From: Bacteroidaceae bacterium
GTDB taxonomy: Bacteria > Bacteroidota > Bacteroidia > Bacteroidales > Bacteroidaceae
DNA: 64,000 bases
Assembly (NCBI GenBank): GCA_017427065.1
Contig: JAFRTL010000016.1
Span: forward strand, 248,001-312,000
Direction: 5' to 3'
The notes beneath the pieces were generated by a model that was not told the origin of the DNA, made no database searches, and saw only the letters and a list, made by a program, of their open reading frames with translations. Below are positions 1 to 8,336 of this stretch, piece after piece. Every line of letters begins with the position of its first letter. Within the stretch, counting starts at the first letter, position 1. A program made the position numbers and the translations under genes.

Positions 1-78
1 GGTGGGGGGACAATCGAGTCTCGCATACGATTATTCAATGAATGCACTGAGAATGTAATAAAAGCCATCCATGATTAG
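1..78 (+). CDS. C-terminal end of an unidentified protein (5' truncated by window)
   Basis: Frame 1 is open from the first base to a TAG at 76-78 and encodes a 25-residue tail that starts with three glycines and ends in IKAIHD. It lies 143 bases upstream of the epimerase start on the same strand, so it is probably the previous gene of the glycan locus. The tail is too short to assign; it does not resemble the usual C-terminus of UDP-glucose dehydrogenases that often precede such epimerases. The other frames close earlier, but a 25-codon opening can occur by chance. Confidence 0.35.
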   Translation, partial: GGGTIESRIRLFNECTENVIKAIHD

Positions 79-221
79 TGTATTACAAATGACATTTTAG
101 CTTGGTAAGTTTTAATAGTAATCAATGGATAGAATTATTTGATGTATTTGATGAGGGTGTTTTTAAAGAAAAGAGAGGAATAGCAACTTTAAGTAAAAAT
201 ACTATAAGGCTTCTTTTTGGG

Positions 222-1253
222 ATGACGTTTTTAATTACAGGAGCAGCTGGTTTCATCGGATATCACCTTGTGAAGCGACTGCTGAAAAAAGGTAATGATG
301 TTGTTGGTATCGATAACCTAAACCATTACTATGATGTGAACTTGAAACTTGGAAGACTCTCAGAAATGGGAATCGATTATTCTGAGAGTATGAGGGAGAT
401 AGTGCAGAGCTGCAAGTTTCCTCTTTATAGATTTGGAAAGATTGATATCCTAGAGCGTGAGACATTGAATGAGTTGTTTTCTCAAGAAGAGTTTGACATT
501 GTTATTAACTTGGCTGGGCAAGCGGGTGTTCGATACTCGATAGAGAACCCCTATACTTATATAGATAATAATATAGTAGGGTTTCTGAATGTGCTGGAAT
601 GTTGTCGGCATTATCCCGTCAAGCATCTTGTCTATTCTTCTTCGAGCAGTGTGTATGGTGGGAATACGAAGGTTCCTTTCTCGGAAGAGGATAGGGTGGA
701 TAATCCTGTAAGTCTATATGCTGCTACTAAAAAGACGAATGAACTGATGGCTAATGTATACAATCATCTTTTTGGTATTCCTACCACAGGATTGCGTTTC
801 TTCACGGTGTATGGATCTTGGGGTAGGCCGGATATGGCGTATTATTCGTTTACGGAGAAACTGCTTAGGGGTGAGTCCATTAAGATATTTAATTATGGCA
901 ATTGTATGCGTGACTTCACCTATGTGGATGATATTGTTGAGGGAATATATCGGTTGATAAAGAGAATCCCTGATGGATCTATGGTGTATAATATAGGGAA
1001 TAATCATCCTGAAAGCCTACTGGATTTTGTGAATATACTTCAAGAAGAATTAGTGAGAGCGAAATTACTTCCTGCCGACTATGACTTTGCGGCACATAGG
1101 GAACTCCTCCCTATGCAACCAGGTGATGTACCTGTGACATATGCGGATACATCTAAACTAGAGAAATATGTGGGATTCAAACCTTCTACGTCATTAAGGG
1201 ATGGATTGCGCTCCTTTGTGGAGTGGTATGCGGATTATAAGTTTAGGGTTTAG
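222..1253 (+). CDS. NAD-dependent epimerase, UDP-glucuronate 4-epimerase type
   Basis: Extended short-chain dehydrogenase of 343 residues that should interconvert UDP-glucuronate and UDP-galacturonate (or a related UDP sugar) in the cytoplasm. The Rossmann motif GAAGFIG is at residues 7-13, the serine run of the active site at 139-143, and the catalytic Y166-xxx-K170 in YAATK. The stretch with RFFTVYG and GRPDMA is characteristic of the CapI/LpsL-type glucuronate epimerases. I chose the ATG at 222 because the Rossmann motif then lies at the normal place; an upstream TTG at 102 in frame would add 40 unrelated residues. The last residues (FRV) and the stop are read out of a TTTAGGG heptamer array, so the C-terminus is probably repeat-derived. 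It is followed after 19 bases by a GT2 gene, consistent with an operon. The exact sugar is inferred. Confidence 0.85.
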   Translation: MTFLITGAAGFIGYHLVKRLLKKGNDVVGIDNLNHYYDVNLKLGRLSEMGIDYSESMREIVQSCKFPLYRFGKIDILERETLNELFSQEEFDIVINLAGQAGVRYSIENPYTYIDNNIVGFLNVLECCRHYPVKHLVYSSSSSVYGGNTKVPFSEEDRVDNPVSLYAATKKTNELMANVYNHLFGIPTTGLRFFTVYGSWGRPDMAYYSFTEKLLRGESIKIFNYGNCMRDFTYVDDIVEGIYRLIKRIPDGSMVYNIGNNHPESLLDFVNILQEELVRAKLLPADYDFAAHRELLPMQPGDVPVTYADTSKLEKYVGFKPSTSLRDGLRSFVEWYADYKFRV

Positions 1254-1262
1254 AGTTTAGGG
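1242..1262. repeat. TTTAGRG heptamer array, 3 units
   Basis: Three tandem 7-base units (TTTAGGG, TTTAGAG, TTTAGGG) overlap the 3' end of the epimerase gene and contain its TAG stop. The same unit recurs at 10.1, 12.2, 12.4, 13.8, 15.0 and 33.6 kb. Confidence 0.85.
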
Positions 1263-1272
1263 TACATTAGAG

Positions 1273-2289
1273 ATGGTAAGTGTTTTAGTAGCGGTATATA
1301 ATGTAGAAGATTATTTACCAAGATGTTTGGATAGTGTGTTGAATCAAACTTATCTAGATTTGGAAGTCATTTTGGTTGATGATGGCTCTACAGATAGTTC
1401 TGGAAGTATATGTGAGGAATATGCTAAAAGGGACGAAAGAGTCAAGGTTATCCATCAGGTGAATGAAGGATTGTCAAGTGCCAGAAATGCAGGTTTGCGT
1501 GCTACCACTGGGGATTATATCCTTATGATTGATGGGGATGATGCCCTGCATCCTCAGATGATAGAGATTCTTTATAATCTTATCAAAAGTGGAAACTATG
1601 ACTTCTCCATGTGCTATTGGGAGAATATTTATGATCTAAGTATCATAGAATTGAAATCTAAGGAAGGTTTTGCAATAGATAATAAAGCTGTTATTGAACT
1701 TTCCTCTGATTCATGTATAAGGGATTTATTTCTGGGTAAGCCTGGTATGCATTATAATTATTCTGTAGTTTGGAATAAATTATATAAAAAAGAACTTATA
1801 AACAAATGCCTATTCAAAAGTCTTCCTTCAAAAGACGTGGCACAAGGTATGGAATTCAATAATCGTATTTATTTACGAATGAATACAGCTATATATTCTC
1901 CTTTACCTTTGTATTTCTATACTCAACGTTCAACTTCTTTTCAACATCAAGGTATTAATTTACGTTATGTAGACTTAATCAAAACCATTTATGTTTGTTT
2001 GTCAGAAATACCTATGAGTCAAGTCAAATATAGAGGTTATTGCTTGTTGTATTTGTGGTACAAAATGTATGGTAGGAGCTATTGGACCCGAAAAACATCT
2101 TTCTATCAAGTTGCATTGAAAAATCAAAAGCATTATTGTAAAGCCACAATTAATGAATTTTTAAGTAATCCATTTATACCCTTTTGGGAAAAGATAAGTT
2201 TGATATTACTAAACTATTTTCCTTTATTGTCAAGAGGGTATATTGGTATGGCAGAGTGGATTGCAAAAATTAAAAAATGTATGAAATAA
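1273..2289 (+). CDS. Glycosyltransferase family 2
   Basis: Inverting GT-A sugar transferase of 338 residues, expected to act at the inner membrane on the lipid-linked glycan. Residues 1-10 form the first beta strand (MVSVLVAVYN), D36-D37-GST-D41 is the nucleotide-binding DDGSTD motif, and DGDD at 87-90 is the metal-binding DxD. The C-terminal third is basic and aromatic and has no clear transmembrane segment. It lies between the epimerase and a cytidylyltransferase gene on the same strand. The donor and acceptor cannot be told from sequence. The second half of the gene is visibly AT-rich, as is common for laterally exchanged capsule genes. Confidence 0.88.
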   Translation: MVSVLVAVYNVEDYLPRCLDSVLNQTYLDLEVILVDDGSTDSSGSICEEYAKRDERVKVIHQVNEGLSSARNAGLRATTGDYILMIDGDDALHPQMIEILYNLIKSGNYDFSMCYWENIYDLSIIELKSKEGFAIDNKAVIELSSDSCIRDLFLGKPGMHYNYSVVWNKLYKKELINKCLFKSLPSKDVAQGMEFNNRIYLRMNTAIYSPLPLYFYTQRSTSFQHQGINLRYVDLIKTIYVCLSEIPMSQVKYRGYCLLYLWYKMYGRSYWTRKTSFYQVALKNQKHYCKATINEFLSNPFIPFWEKISLILLNYFPLLSRGYIGMAEWIAKIKKCMK

Positions 2290-2314
2290 TAGTTTAATAA
2301 ATTAATGATTTATT

Positions 2315-3037
2315 ATGAATAATATTGCATTAATTATTGCCGGAGGTTCTGGTAATCGTATGGGGCAGGATATCCCCAAGCAGTTTATGCATATTGATGG
2401 AGCACCTGTCATTATTCATACAATGAAAGCATTCGAACAGCATCCTGATATTGATGGGATAGCTGTGGTGTGTCTGAAAGGCTGGGATACGGTGCTGCAG
2501 TCGTATGCCAATCAGTTTAATATCACGAAACTGAAATGGATCTTCCCTGGAGGAAGTACTGGATTTGAGTCTATCCATAATGGCATTTATGGGTTGAAGG
2601 AGCAGGGATGTCTGGATGAAGATTTGGTTTTGATCCACGATGCTGTGCGCCCTTTGTTATCGCAGGATATCATCTCTTCTAACATTGCTATCTGTAAGGC
2701 ATACGGCTATGCGATCACTGGTATTCAGTGCCGTGAGGCTATCCTGAAGAGTGAGGATGGTTTTACCACTACTACGAGCATACCACGTGATACACTGATT
2801 CGTACGCAGACTCCACAGACTTTCAGATTGGGGAATATCATTGGAGCACATGAGGAGGCAAAGGTAAAAGGTATTACGAATTCGGTAGCTTCGTGTACGT
2901 TGATTGCAGAACTAGGTACAGAAAGGGTGATGCACATCGTTCCTGGTTCTGAGAAGAATATCAAGATCACGACTGTGGAAGATATCGAGATGGTGAAGGC
3001 ATTGATGCATACGGCAAAGGAATCATGGCTGAAATAG
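2315..3037 (+). CDS. IspD/TarI-like cytidylyltransferase
   Basis: A 240-residue CTP transferase of the IspD/TarI/TagD-unrelated Rossmann type, which couples CTP to a sugar or polyol phosphate. The signature AGGSGNRM lies at residues 9-16 with the lysine at 22 (PKQF), and the DAVRP motif typical of IspD/TarI follows at about residue 109. Its position inside a glycan locus, and its 13-base overlap with an SDR gene downstream, argue for a role in making a CDP-activated glycan precursor rather than the isoprenoid step. Known precedents are TarI (CDP-ribitol) and the pneumococcal enzyme that makes CDP-linked xylulose/arabinitol with an SDR partner. The substrate here is inferred only. Confidence 0.85.
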   Translation: MNNIALIIAGGSGNRMGQDIPKQFMHIDGAPVIIHTMKAFEQHPDIDGIAVVCLKGWDTVLQSYANQFNITKLKWIFPGGSTGFESIHNGIYGLKEQGCLDEDLVLIHDAVRPLLSQDIISSNIAICKAYGYAITGIQCREAILKSEDGFTTTTSIPRDTLIRTQTPQTFRLGNIIGAHEEAKVKGITNSVASCTLIAELGTERVMHIVPGSEKNIKITTVEDIEMVKALMHTAKESWLK

Positions 3038-4020
3038 CAAAACTACCTTGGGAGAAACTTTCGGGTTTTAATATCCTGGTGACTGGGGCCACAGGTCTTA
3101 TTGGCTCGTGCCTGGTGGATATGCTGATGGATAATCCGCATAGGGATTATCAGGTGTATGCACTGGGGCGTAATGCAACAAGAGCAGCAGAACGGTTCCT
3201 TAAGTATCAGGGTAATACTGCATTTCATTTTATTCAGGGAGATGTAACGAGGCCTTTGGAGAGTGCTGTTCCATTTCATTACATCATTCATGCGGCCAGT
3301 AATGGTAGTCCCAACTTCTTTGTGAACAATCCTGTAGAGGTAATGAAGTCTAATCTCTTCGGGGTGGCAAATCTAATGGAGTATGGGTTAAGCCATGGCA
3401 TGAAGCGGTTCCTGTATGTTTCTTCTGGGGAGGTGTATGGACAGAATGAGGCAGAACTGCTGGATGAAAGTAGTTATGGCTATGTGGATATACTGAATAC
3501 ACGTTCTTGTTACCCATCCTCCAAGCGGGCTGCAGAGACCTTGGCGATGTGCTATGCAGGGGAGTATGGAGCAGATGTAGTAGTGGCTCGTCCATGCCAT
3601 ACGTATGGCCCTCATTTCACGGAATCAGATAATCGTGTATATGCGCAGTTTATCCGCAATGTGTTGAATGGTGAGGATATCGTACTTAAAAGTGCAGGCA
3701 CCCAATACCGTTCCTGGTGCTATGTGGAGGATTGTGTGTCTGCTCTCCTTTATATCCTTTTAAAAGGTGAAAGTGGTCAGGCATATAATATCGCAGATAA
3801 GAACTCTGTGGTGACTATTCGCGAACTGGCAGAAATGATTGCCCGTATCGCTGGCCGCAAAGTAGTGATGCAGGTCGCTTCAGAAAGTGAGAAGAAGGAG
3901 TTCACCCCCATTAAGCATGCGGTATTTGACACTACTAAGTTGGAGAGCCTCGGATGGCAGGTTTCTGGCACTATGGAGGAGAAGTTGAGGAAGACTATAG
4001 AGGCATCTGAACATTCATAA
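3025..4020 (+). CDS. NAD(P)-dependent epimerase/dehydratase (extended SDR) paired with the cytidylyltransferase
   Basis: Extended SDR of 331 residues. GATGLIG at 21-27 binds the dinucleotide, SSGEVYG lies around 133-139, and the catalytic Y163-PSS-K167 is present. The start at 3025 overlaps the end of the cytidylyltransferase gene by 13 bases, which indicates translational coupling and a shared pathway. TarJ, the usual partner of TarI, belongs to a different (medium-chain) reductase family, so the pair is not a standard CDP-ribitol system. A CDP-sugar reductase, epimerase or dehydratase is the likely role. The gene ends just before a 400-base stretch of gene remnants. Confidence 0.82.
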   Translation: MAEIAKLPWEKLSGFNILVTGATGLIGSCLVDMLMDNPHRDYQVYALGRNATRAAERFLKYQGNTAFHFIQGDVTRPLESAVPFHYIIHAASNGSPNFFVNNPVEVMKSNLFGVANLMEYGLSHGMKRFLYVSSGEVYGQNEAELLDESSYGYVDILNTRSCYPSSKRAAETLAMCYAGEYGADVVVARPCHTYGPHFTESDNRVYAQFIRNVLNGEDIVLKSAGTQYRSWCYVEDCVSALLYILLKGESGQAYNIADKNSVVTIRELAEMIARIAGRKVVMQVASESEKKEFTPIKHAVFDTTKLESLGWQVSGTMEEKLRKTIEASEHS

Positions 4021-4200
4021 TGTTTTATGCCATTTAGCAAAGCTCTGGATTATGGTATTATTAATAAAGAAAGGAGGTTAGACGAGAATATTATCTAAGT
4101 AAAATGTAGATATTATATAGTTTCTGTTGTAAATTGTTTTTTTTATTACTACTTTTGTGATAAATTACCACAAATTTGATTTGAAAACCTTAAAAACAAT
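4021..4200 (+). other. Non-coding or degenerate stretch between SDR and glycosyltransferases
   Basis: AT-rich spacer. A short open frame starts at an ATG at 4027 (first residues MPFSKALDYG) and closes after 23 codons at 4098; it looks like a truncated gene start but I cannot assign it. A Bacteroidetes-type promoter follows at 4127-4157. Confidence 0.4.
4127..4157 (+). promoter_or_regulatory. Bacteroidetes-type promoter
   Basis: TTG at 4127-4129, 20 bases, then TACTTTTG at 4150-4157 (consensus TAnnTTTG). It would start transcription of the 4201 remnant and the glycosyltransferase block from 4424. Confidence 0.6.
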
Positions 4201-4401
4201 ATGCGTGAACCTATTGTATCTATAATTGTCTTTGCGATGAAGCAATTAAGAAATGCTTCCATCGTAAAGAAACATATTTTTAATAATAGCAACATATCTT
4301 CAAGTGTAAAGAAACATCCCCACTATTTACTTCTTAAGTATCGTTTGTACTGGCTGGATTATCTGATGTATTTTTTGATTTGGCTTCTACCAAAGAGATA
4401 G
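4201..4401 (+). pseudogene. Remnant of a family 2 glycosyltransferase (internal deletion)
   Basis: A 66-codon frame begins MREPIVSIIV, which is the normal first strand of a GT2 enzyme, but then jumps directly to a basic, aromatic tail (KYRLYWLDYL, then LIWLLPKR) like the C-terminal end of such enzymes. The whole catalytic core, including the DDGSTD and DxD motifs, is absent. The simplest reading is an internal deletion of a former GT2 gene that left the two ends joined in frame. It could also be an unrelated small protein. Confidence 0.5.
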
Positions 4402-4423
4402 TTCATAGGGTTTTATTGTTATT

Positions 4424-5305
4424 ATGATGAACAGTAATGATTATTCTGTTGCGTTTTGTCTTCTTGCACGAGATTGTGAGCACAATCTACATAGGAATAT
4501 ATCATATATAGATAATTATCGAAACCAATTCCTGCATAGTATAGTTATTGTTATTGAAAATGACAGTATAGATGGGACAAAAGACATATTAAAAAGATGG
4601 GCACATGAATCAGAAGGGATTATTTTTAAAAGTCAGAATCACCCGGAATGGTCTTCCATGCATCGTGTTCAGCGAATTGCTCTTTGTCGCAATGAGTATA
4701 TGGATATCCTACGTGAGCAGAAAGAGTATTATGATTATGTTATCGTGATTGATATGGATGTTGAGCTATGCAAAATTGATTTTATGAAAGTTATCAATAA
4801 TGCTCCTTCTGACTTTTCTGCTCTTTTTGCTAATGGTCGTTATTATTTGCCATTATTTAAACATAGGGTTCCTATGCTTTATTATGATCTCTATGCATAC
4901 GTTCCTTACAATAGTCCAACTACTGTTTTTATAGGAAATGAATTGGGTGATAATGGAGATGCTCTTGAAAAACTGCTCAGAAAAGAGGAATATGTGCCGT
5001 GTGACTCTGCTTTCTGGGGGCTTGCAATATACCGAATAGAAGCGATTAAAGACCTTTCATATAAGGTTGTGAAGAATAAACGTTCTGTATTATGTGAACA
5101 TGTTCCTTTTAATGCTGAATGTAGGAAACACGGTCCTCTTTATATCGCAAAAAATCTATCCCTGTTCTACGAACCTTTAGGCTGGAAAGATATGATTCGT
5201 AGATATCTTGGTCGTATTATAGGTAAACGAAACTATTATTCGATCTTGAAGTTTTATTATATAGTAATCAGAAGAAGGAAAGATTATGATACCCCGAAGG
5301 ATTAA
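4424..5305 (+). CDS. GT-A fold glycosyltransferase, GT62/GT69-like
   Basis: Protein of 293 residues. IENDSIDGT at about 44-52 matches the EN(D/N)S..GT element of the Anp1/CAP59-type transferases, RIALCRNEY at about 84-92 is the conserved arginine/asparagine segment, and DMD at 110-112 is the metal-binding DxD. The fold therefore is GT-A with a nucleotide sugar donor, probably GDP-mannose-like in relatives, but the donor here is not known. Start is the first of two adjacent ATGs. The end overlaps the next gene by 20 bases. The gene is AT-rich compared with the flanking gmd/fcl genes. Confidence 0.72.
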   Translation: MMNSNDYSVAFCLLARDCEHNLHRNISYIDNYRNQFLHSIVIVIENDSIDGTKDILKRWAHESEGIIFKSQNHPEWSSMHRVQRIALCRNEYMDILREQKEYYDYVIVIDMDVELCKIDFMKVINNAPSDFSALFANGRYYLPLFKHRVPMLYYDLYAYVPYNSPTTVFIGNELGDNGDALEKLLRKEEYVPCDSAFWGLAIYRIEAIKDLSYKVVKNKRSVLCEHVPFNAECRKHGPLYIAKNLSLFYEPLGWKDMIRRYLGRIIGKRNYYSILKFYYIVIRRRKDYDTPKD

Positions 5306-6041
5306 CTATGTGTGGCTCAGTGGAAAACCTCTGAATCTTGTAGCCAGAAAGTGTGTTTCAAGTTGGAAGAAGACGATGCCTGATTTCGAGATTATACGTT
5401 GGACTATGAAAGACTTCGACTTCTCTTCTATGCCTCTATTTGTCAGGCAGGCATTGAAAATGAAAAAATGGGCGTTTGTCACTGATTTTCTTCGTCTCTT
5501 TATTTTATATAATAAAGGTGGTATTTACTTGGATAGTGATGTATTTGTAACCAAGTCTTTTTCTCCATTCCTTGAAGATTCCTTCTTTTCAGGTATTGAA
5601 TTTCATAAGAATGATTTTAAGTCCAATAATCATTTAGTTGATGAAGATGGAACAGCCAAAGCTGAGCATATACCTGGTTTCTGTATGCAGGCGGCAATTA
5701 TGGGTAGTGAAAAGCATCATCCTTTTTTGAATAGATGCATGGATTTTTATAGAGAACGGCCTTTCATTCAAGAGGATGGCTCTTTGTTTACGACTTTCAT
5801 TGCCCCAGATATTTTTGCTTTTTGTGCCCGTGATTTTGGTTTTAAATATATAGATTCTACTCAGCATTTAAGTGATAGAATGACAATCTATGATTCCTCC
5901 TTTTTTGCAGGAGCATTGAGTGAACTTCATGAGAATAATTATGCGGTTCACACCTGTGTCGGTTCGTGGCGTGACAAGTCTTTTATACAAAGATTCAAAG
6001 AACTACGATATCAACTAAAAAGAATTGATAGTATCACATAA
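5286..6041 (+). CDS. Glycosyltransferase with DXD motif (GT32 type)
   Basis: A 251-residue protein with the hallmark start of capsular GT32 enzymes (IPRRINYVWL), followed by TDFLRLFILYNKGGIYLDSD at about 66-85. D83-S-D85 is the DXD metal-binding motif. Such enzymes add hexoses or aminohexoses to surface glycans. The start lies inside the last codons of the preceding glycosyltransferase (20-base overlap), so the two are translated from one message. Only seven bases separate it from the GT10 gene. Confidence 0.85.
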   Translation: MIPRRINYVWLSGKPLNLVARKCVSSWKKTMPDFEIIRWTMKDFDFSSMPLFVRQALKMKKWAFVTDFLRLFILYNKGGIYLDSDVFVTKSFSPFLEDSFFSGIEFHKNDFKSNNHLVDEDGTAKAEHIPGFCMQAAIMGSEKHHPFLNRCMDFYRERPFIQEDGSLFTTFIAPDIFAFCARDFGFKYIDSTQHLSDRMTIYDSSFFAGALSELHENNYAVHTCVGSWRDKSFIQRFKELRYQLKRIDSIT

Positions 6042-6047
6042 GTTCCA

Positions 6048-7043
6048 ATGAAAAGAAAGCTTATAATTAAGGTTCTTCCTCCTTATGATGAGGTACATGG
6101 TCTTCTCTCCTGCGTCCTTCCTGAATTGTTTGACGTAGAGATAAGTGACAAGAGTTATGACTTAGTTATTGGAAGTACTAAGACCCCTATAGAATACCTG
6201 AACTGTGAAGGGATTAAGTTGTTTTACACGGGTGAAAATATTGTACCCGATTTTAATTTCTACGATTATGCTATTGGTTTTGATTATCTGATCTTTGGAG
6301 ATAGATATCTAAGACTTCCATTATATTGTCTTTACCCAGAATTCGAAGGTTTAATATCACAACCTTTTTGGAATAGTGATGAGAATAAATTAAATCGGAA
6401 GTTTTGTAGCATGGTGGTGTCAAATAACAACTATGCCAGCCCTTTACGAAAAGAATTCTTTGAGGAATTGTCTAAATATAAGAGGGTGGATTCTGCAGGG
6501 AAATACCTAAATAATATGGGTGGTGGTTATTTGGAAGACAAGCAGACTTTTATTTCTCAATATAAGTTTAATATTGCCTTTGAGAATTCATCAGTTCCTG
6601 GTTATACAACCGAAAAGATAATGCATGCGATGGCAGCGGATACTCTGCCTATCTATTGGGGGAATCCATTGGTGGGTAAAGACTTTAATCCACGGTCATT
6701 TGTTAATCTACAGGATTTCAAGTCTATTAAGGAATGTGTGGATTATATCGTCTTTCTTGACCAGAACGATGAAGCGTATTTAGAGATATTGCATGAAGAC
6801 AAGTTCAATCCTGAAGGCAATTATAAGGACTATAAAGAACGAATTAGGACTTTTTTTGAGCATATCCTTTCTGAAGAGCATGCTTCACGTCTCTCGCCAT
6901 ATGGCAGACAGGCTATTTATAGACAAGAGCAAATAGATAAGACTGTATTTTATAGTAAGCTTCACGCTATTGGTTCCAACTTTTTCTTGAAAAGATGCAA
7001 TTCTTTAAAGTCTGTGGTGTATAGGTGGTTGCATCGTTCATAA
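6048..7043 (+). CDS. Family GT10 fucosyltransferase
   Basis: A 331-residue enzyme expected to move L-fucose from GDP-fucose to the growing glycan, as alpha-1,3/4-fucosyltransferases do. TGENIVPDF at 61-69 and the GT10 core FENS....YTTEKI at 178-191, ending in LPIYWG at about 200-205, are the donor-binding motifs of the family. The C-terminal 60 residues are basic. The window itself encodes the two enzymes that make GDP-fucose (gmd and fcl, 13.9-16.2 kb), which supports this assignment. It sits in the middle of a five-gene glycosyltransferase run with 6-9 base spacings. Confidence 0.87.
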   Translation: MKRKLIIKVLPPYDEVHGLLSCVLPELFDVEISDKSYDLVIGSTKTPIEYLNCEGIKLFYTGENIVPDFNFYDYAIGFDYLIFGDRYLRLPLYCLYPEFEGLISQPFWNSDENKLNRKFCSMVVSNNNYASPLRKEFFEELSKYKRVDSAGKYLNNMGGGYLEDKQTFISQYKFNIAFENSSVPGYTTEKIMHAMAADTLPIYWGNPLVGKDFNPRSFVNLQDFKSIKECVDYIVFLDQNDEAYLEILHEDKFNPEGNYKDYKERIRTFFEHILSEEHASRLSPYGRQAIYRQEQIDKTVFYSKLHAIGSNFFLKRCNSLKSVVYRWLHRS

Positions 7044-7052
7044 TAGCTATAT

Positions 7053-8336
7053 ATGAGTATATTATTTGTTGTTAATTCGGATAATAAACTCTTTGAGATT
7101 GATTCGGGAGGTGCTTTAAGAAACAATTTGTTTATTAGGGCTCTTTCTGAAATAGGTCATGTGGATGTTATTTGTTTTTCTCAGAATGACATTATTTCAA
7201 ACATCCAGAATTGTGATGTCATTTATTCTAAGCGATTAACAGATACAAAAGATTTTAAGGAGGTATTCCGCTCATTATTAAGTGTGACACTTTGGCCATC
7301 AAATCCGTATTCCTATTATCAAGTTAATGAACAAAAAGCTGCTATTATAAATGAATTTGTTGATAAGAATGGATACGATATCATAGCGTGTAGGTATGCA
7401 GAAACATCTATAATATGTGGATTACTAAAATATAGAGACAAGTTGGTAATTGACCTTGATGACAATCAGGCAAACGTTTTGAAGTTTGAGGCGATTCAAG
7501 AACAATCCATGCTGAAAAGATGGAAAAAGCTTTATGAGTCAAAAAGGATTGGGCGAATGCTAGAAAAACTTAGTAATAATGTTCAATGCTTGTTCTGCTC
7601 TAATCCATTAGAGTTGCCTTCTTCAAAAACCATTTATTTACATAATACAACAGTTTTGGAGATTCCTACCACAGACAAGACAGAATCTTCGCGTCCTCGG
7701 ATTCTATTTGTTGGTTTCTTGAACTTTTATCCAAATAAACAAGGTATTACACACTTTGTGAAATCGGTATTCCCTTCTGTCAAGGCCGCAATTCCTCATG
7801 CTGAGCTACGTATAGTGGGAGATGGGAAACAGGATTTCTTGGATTTTTTGAATGGAATAGATGGTGTGGAGGCTGTCGGGAAGGTTGCTGATTTAGCTCT
7901 TGAGTATTTGGAGACCTCTGTCGTAATTATACCGATTTACTATGGTTCTGGAACCTGCGTTAAGTTTGTGGAGGCTATGCTCATGAATCGTCCTGTAATT
8001 TCTTCTCCTATAGGTGCTCGTGGCTTTAGCGATGTTTGTAAGGATGGGGAAGATTATATGTTGGCTATTGATGATAAAGAATTTGTTAACAAAACTATTG
8101 AGTTGCTTTCTTCTGTGTCAAAGTCGAAGGAAATAGCTAATAATGGTTTTGAAAAAGCTAAAAGGCATTATTCTCAAGATAAGTTTATAGAAATAGTGAA
8201 AAATGCCATTCTCATAATGATGTCTAAGAAAAATACAACTAAAAGGCTTAATGAAAATCAGTATTATAATTCCTATCTATGGGGTAGAACCCTATATAGA
8301 AAAATGTTTAAAATCGGTTTATTACCAAACGTATAA
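7053..8336 (+). CDS. Glycosyltransferase family 4
   Basis: GT-B type retaining transferase, 427 residues. The N-terminal half (MSILFVVNSD, GGALRNN) is the acceptor-binding domain; the C-terminal half starts near residue 219 (RILFVGFLNF.PN) and carries the donor-binding segment YYGSGT..KFVEAML near residue 298-310, with the conserved glutamate. The last 29 codons run over the start of the next GT2 gene in a different frame, an 86-base overlap. The tail read there (QYYNSYLWGR onward) does not look conserved, so the original stop was probably lost. Confidence 0.82.
   Translation: MSILFVVNSDNKLFEIDSGGALRNNLFIRALSEIGHVDVICFSQNDIISNIQNCDVIYSKRLTDTKDFKEVFRSLLSVTLWPSNPYSYYQVNEQKAAIINEFVDKNGYDIIACRYAETSIICGLLKYRDKLVIDLDDNQANVLKFEAIQEQSMLKRWKKLYESKRIGRMLEKLSNNVQCLFCSNPLELPSSKTIYLHNTTVLEIPTTDKTESSRPRILFVGFLNFYPNKQGITHFVKSVFPSVKAAIPHAELRIVGDGKQDFLDFLNGIDGVEAVGKVADLALEYLETSVVIIPIYYGSGTCVKFVEAMLMNRPVISSPIGARGFSDVCKDGEDYMLAIDDKEFVNKTIELLSSVSKSKEIANNGFEKAKRHYSQDKFIEIVKNAILIMMSKKNTTKRLNENQYYNSYLWGRTLYRKMFKIGLLPNV

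Noticed and set aside
1242-1262. Telomere-like TTTAGGG sequence
   Set aside because: The match to plant telomere units is chance; only three degenerate units occur inside a bacterial operon.
2315-3037. Housekeeping ispD
   Set aside because: Context inside a glycan operon and coupling to an SDR gene favour a glycan precursor role, although sequence alone does not exclude ispD.
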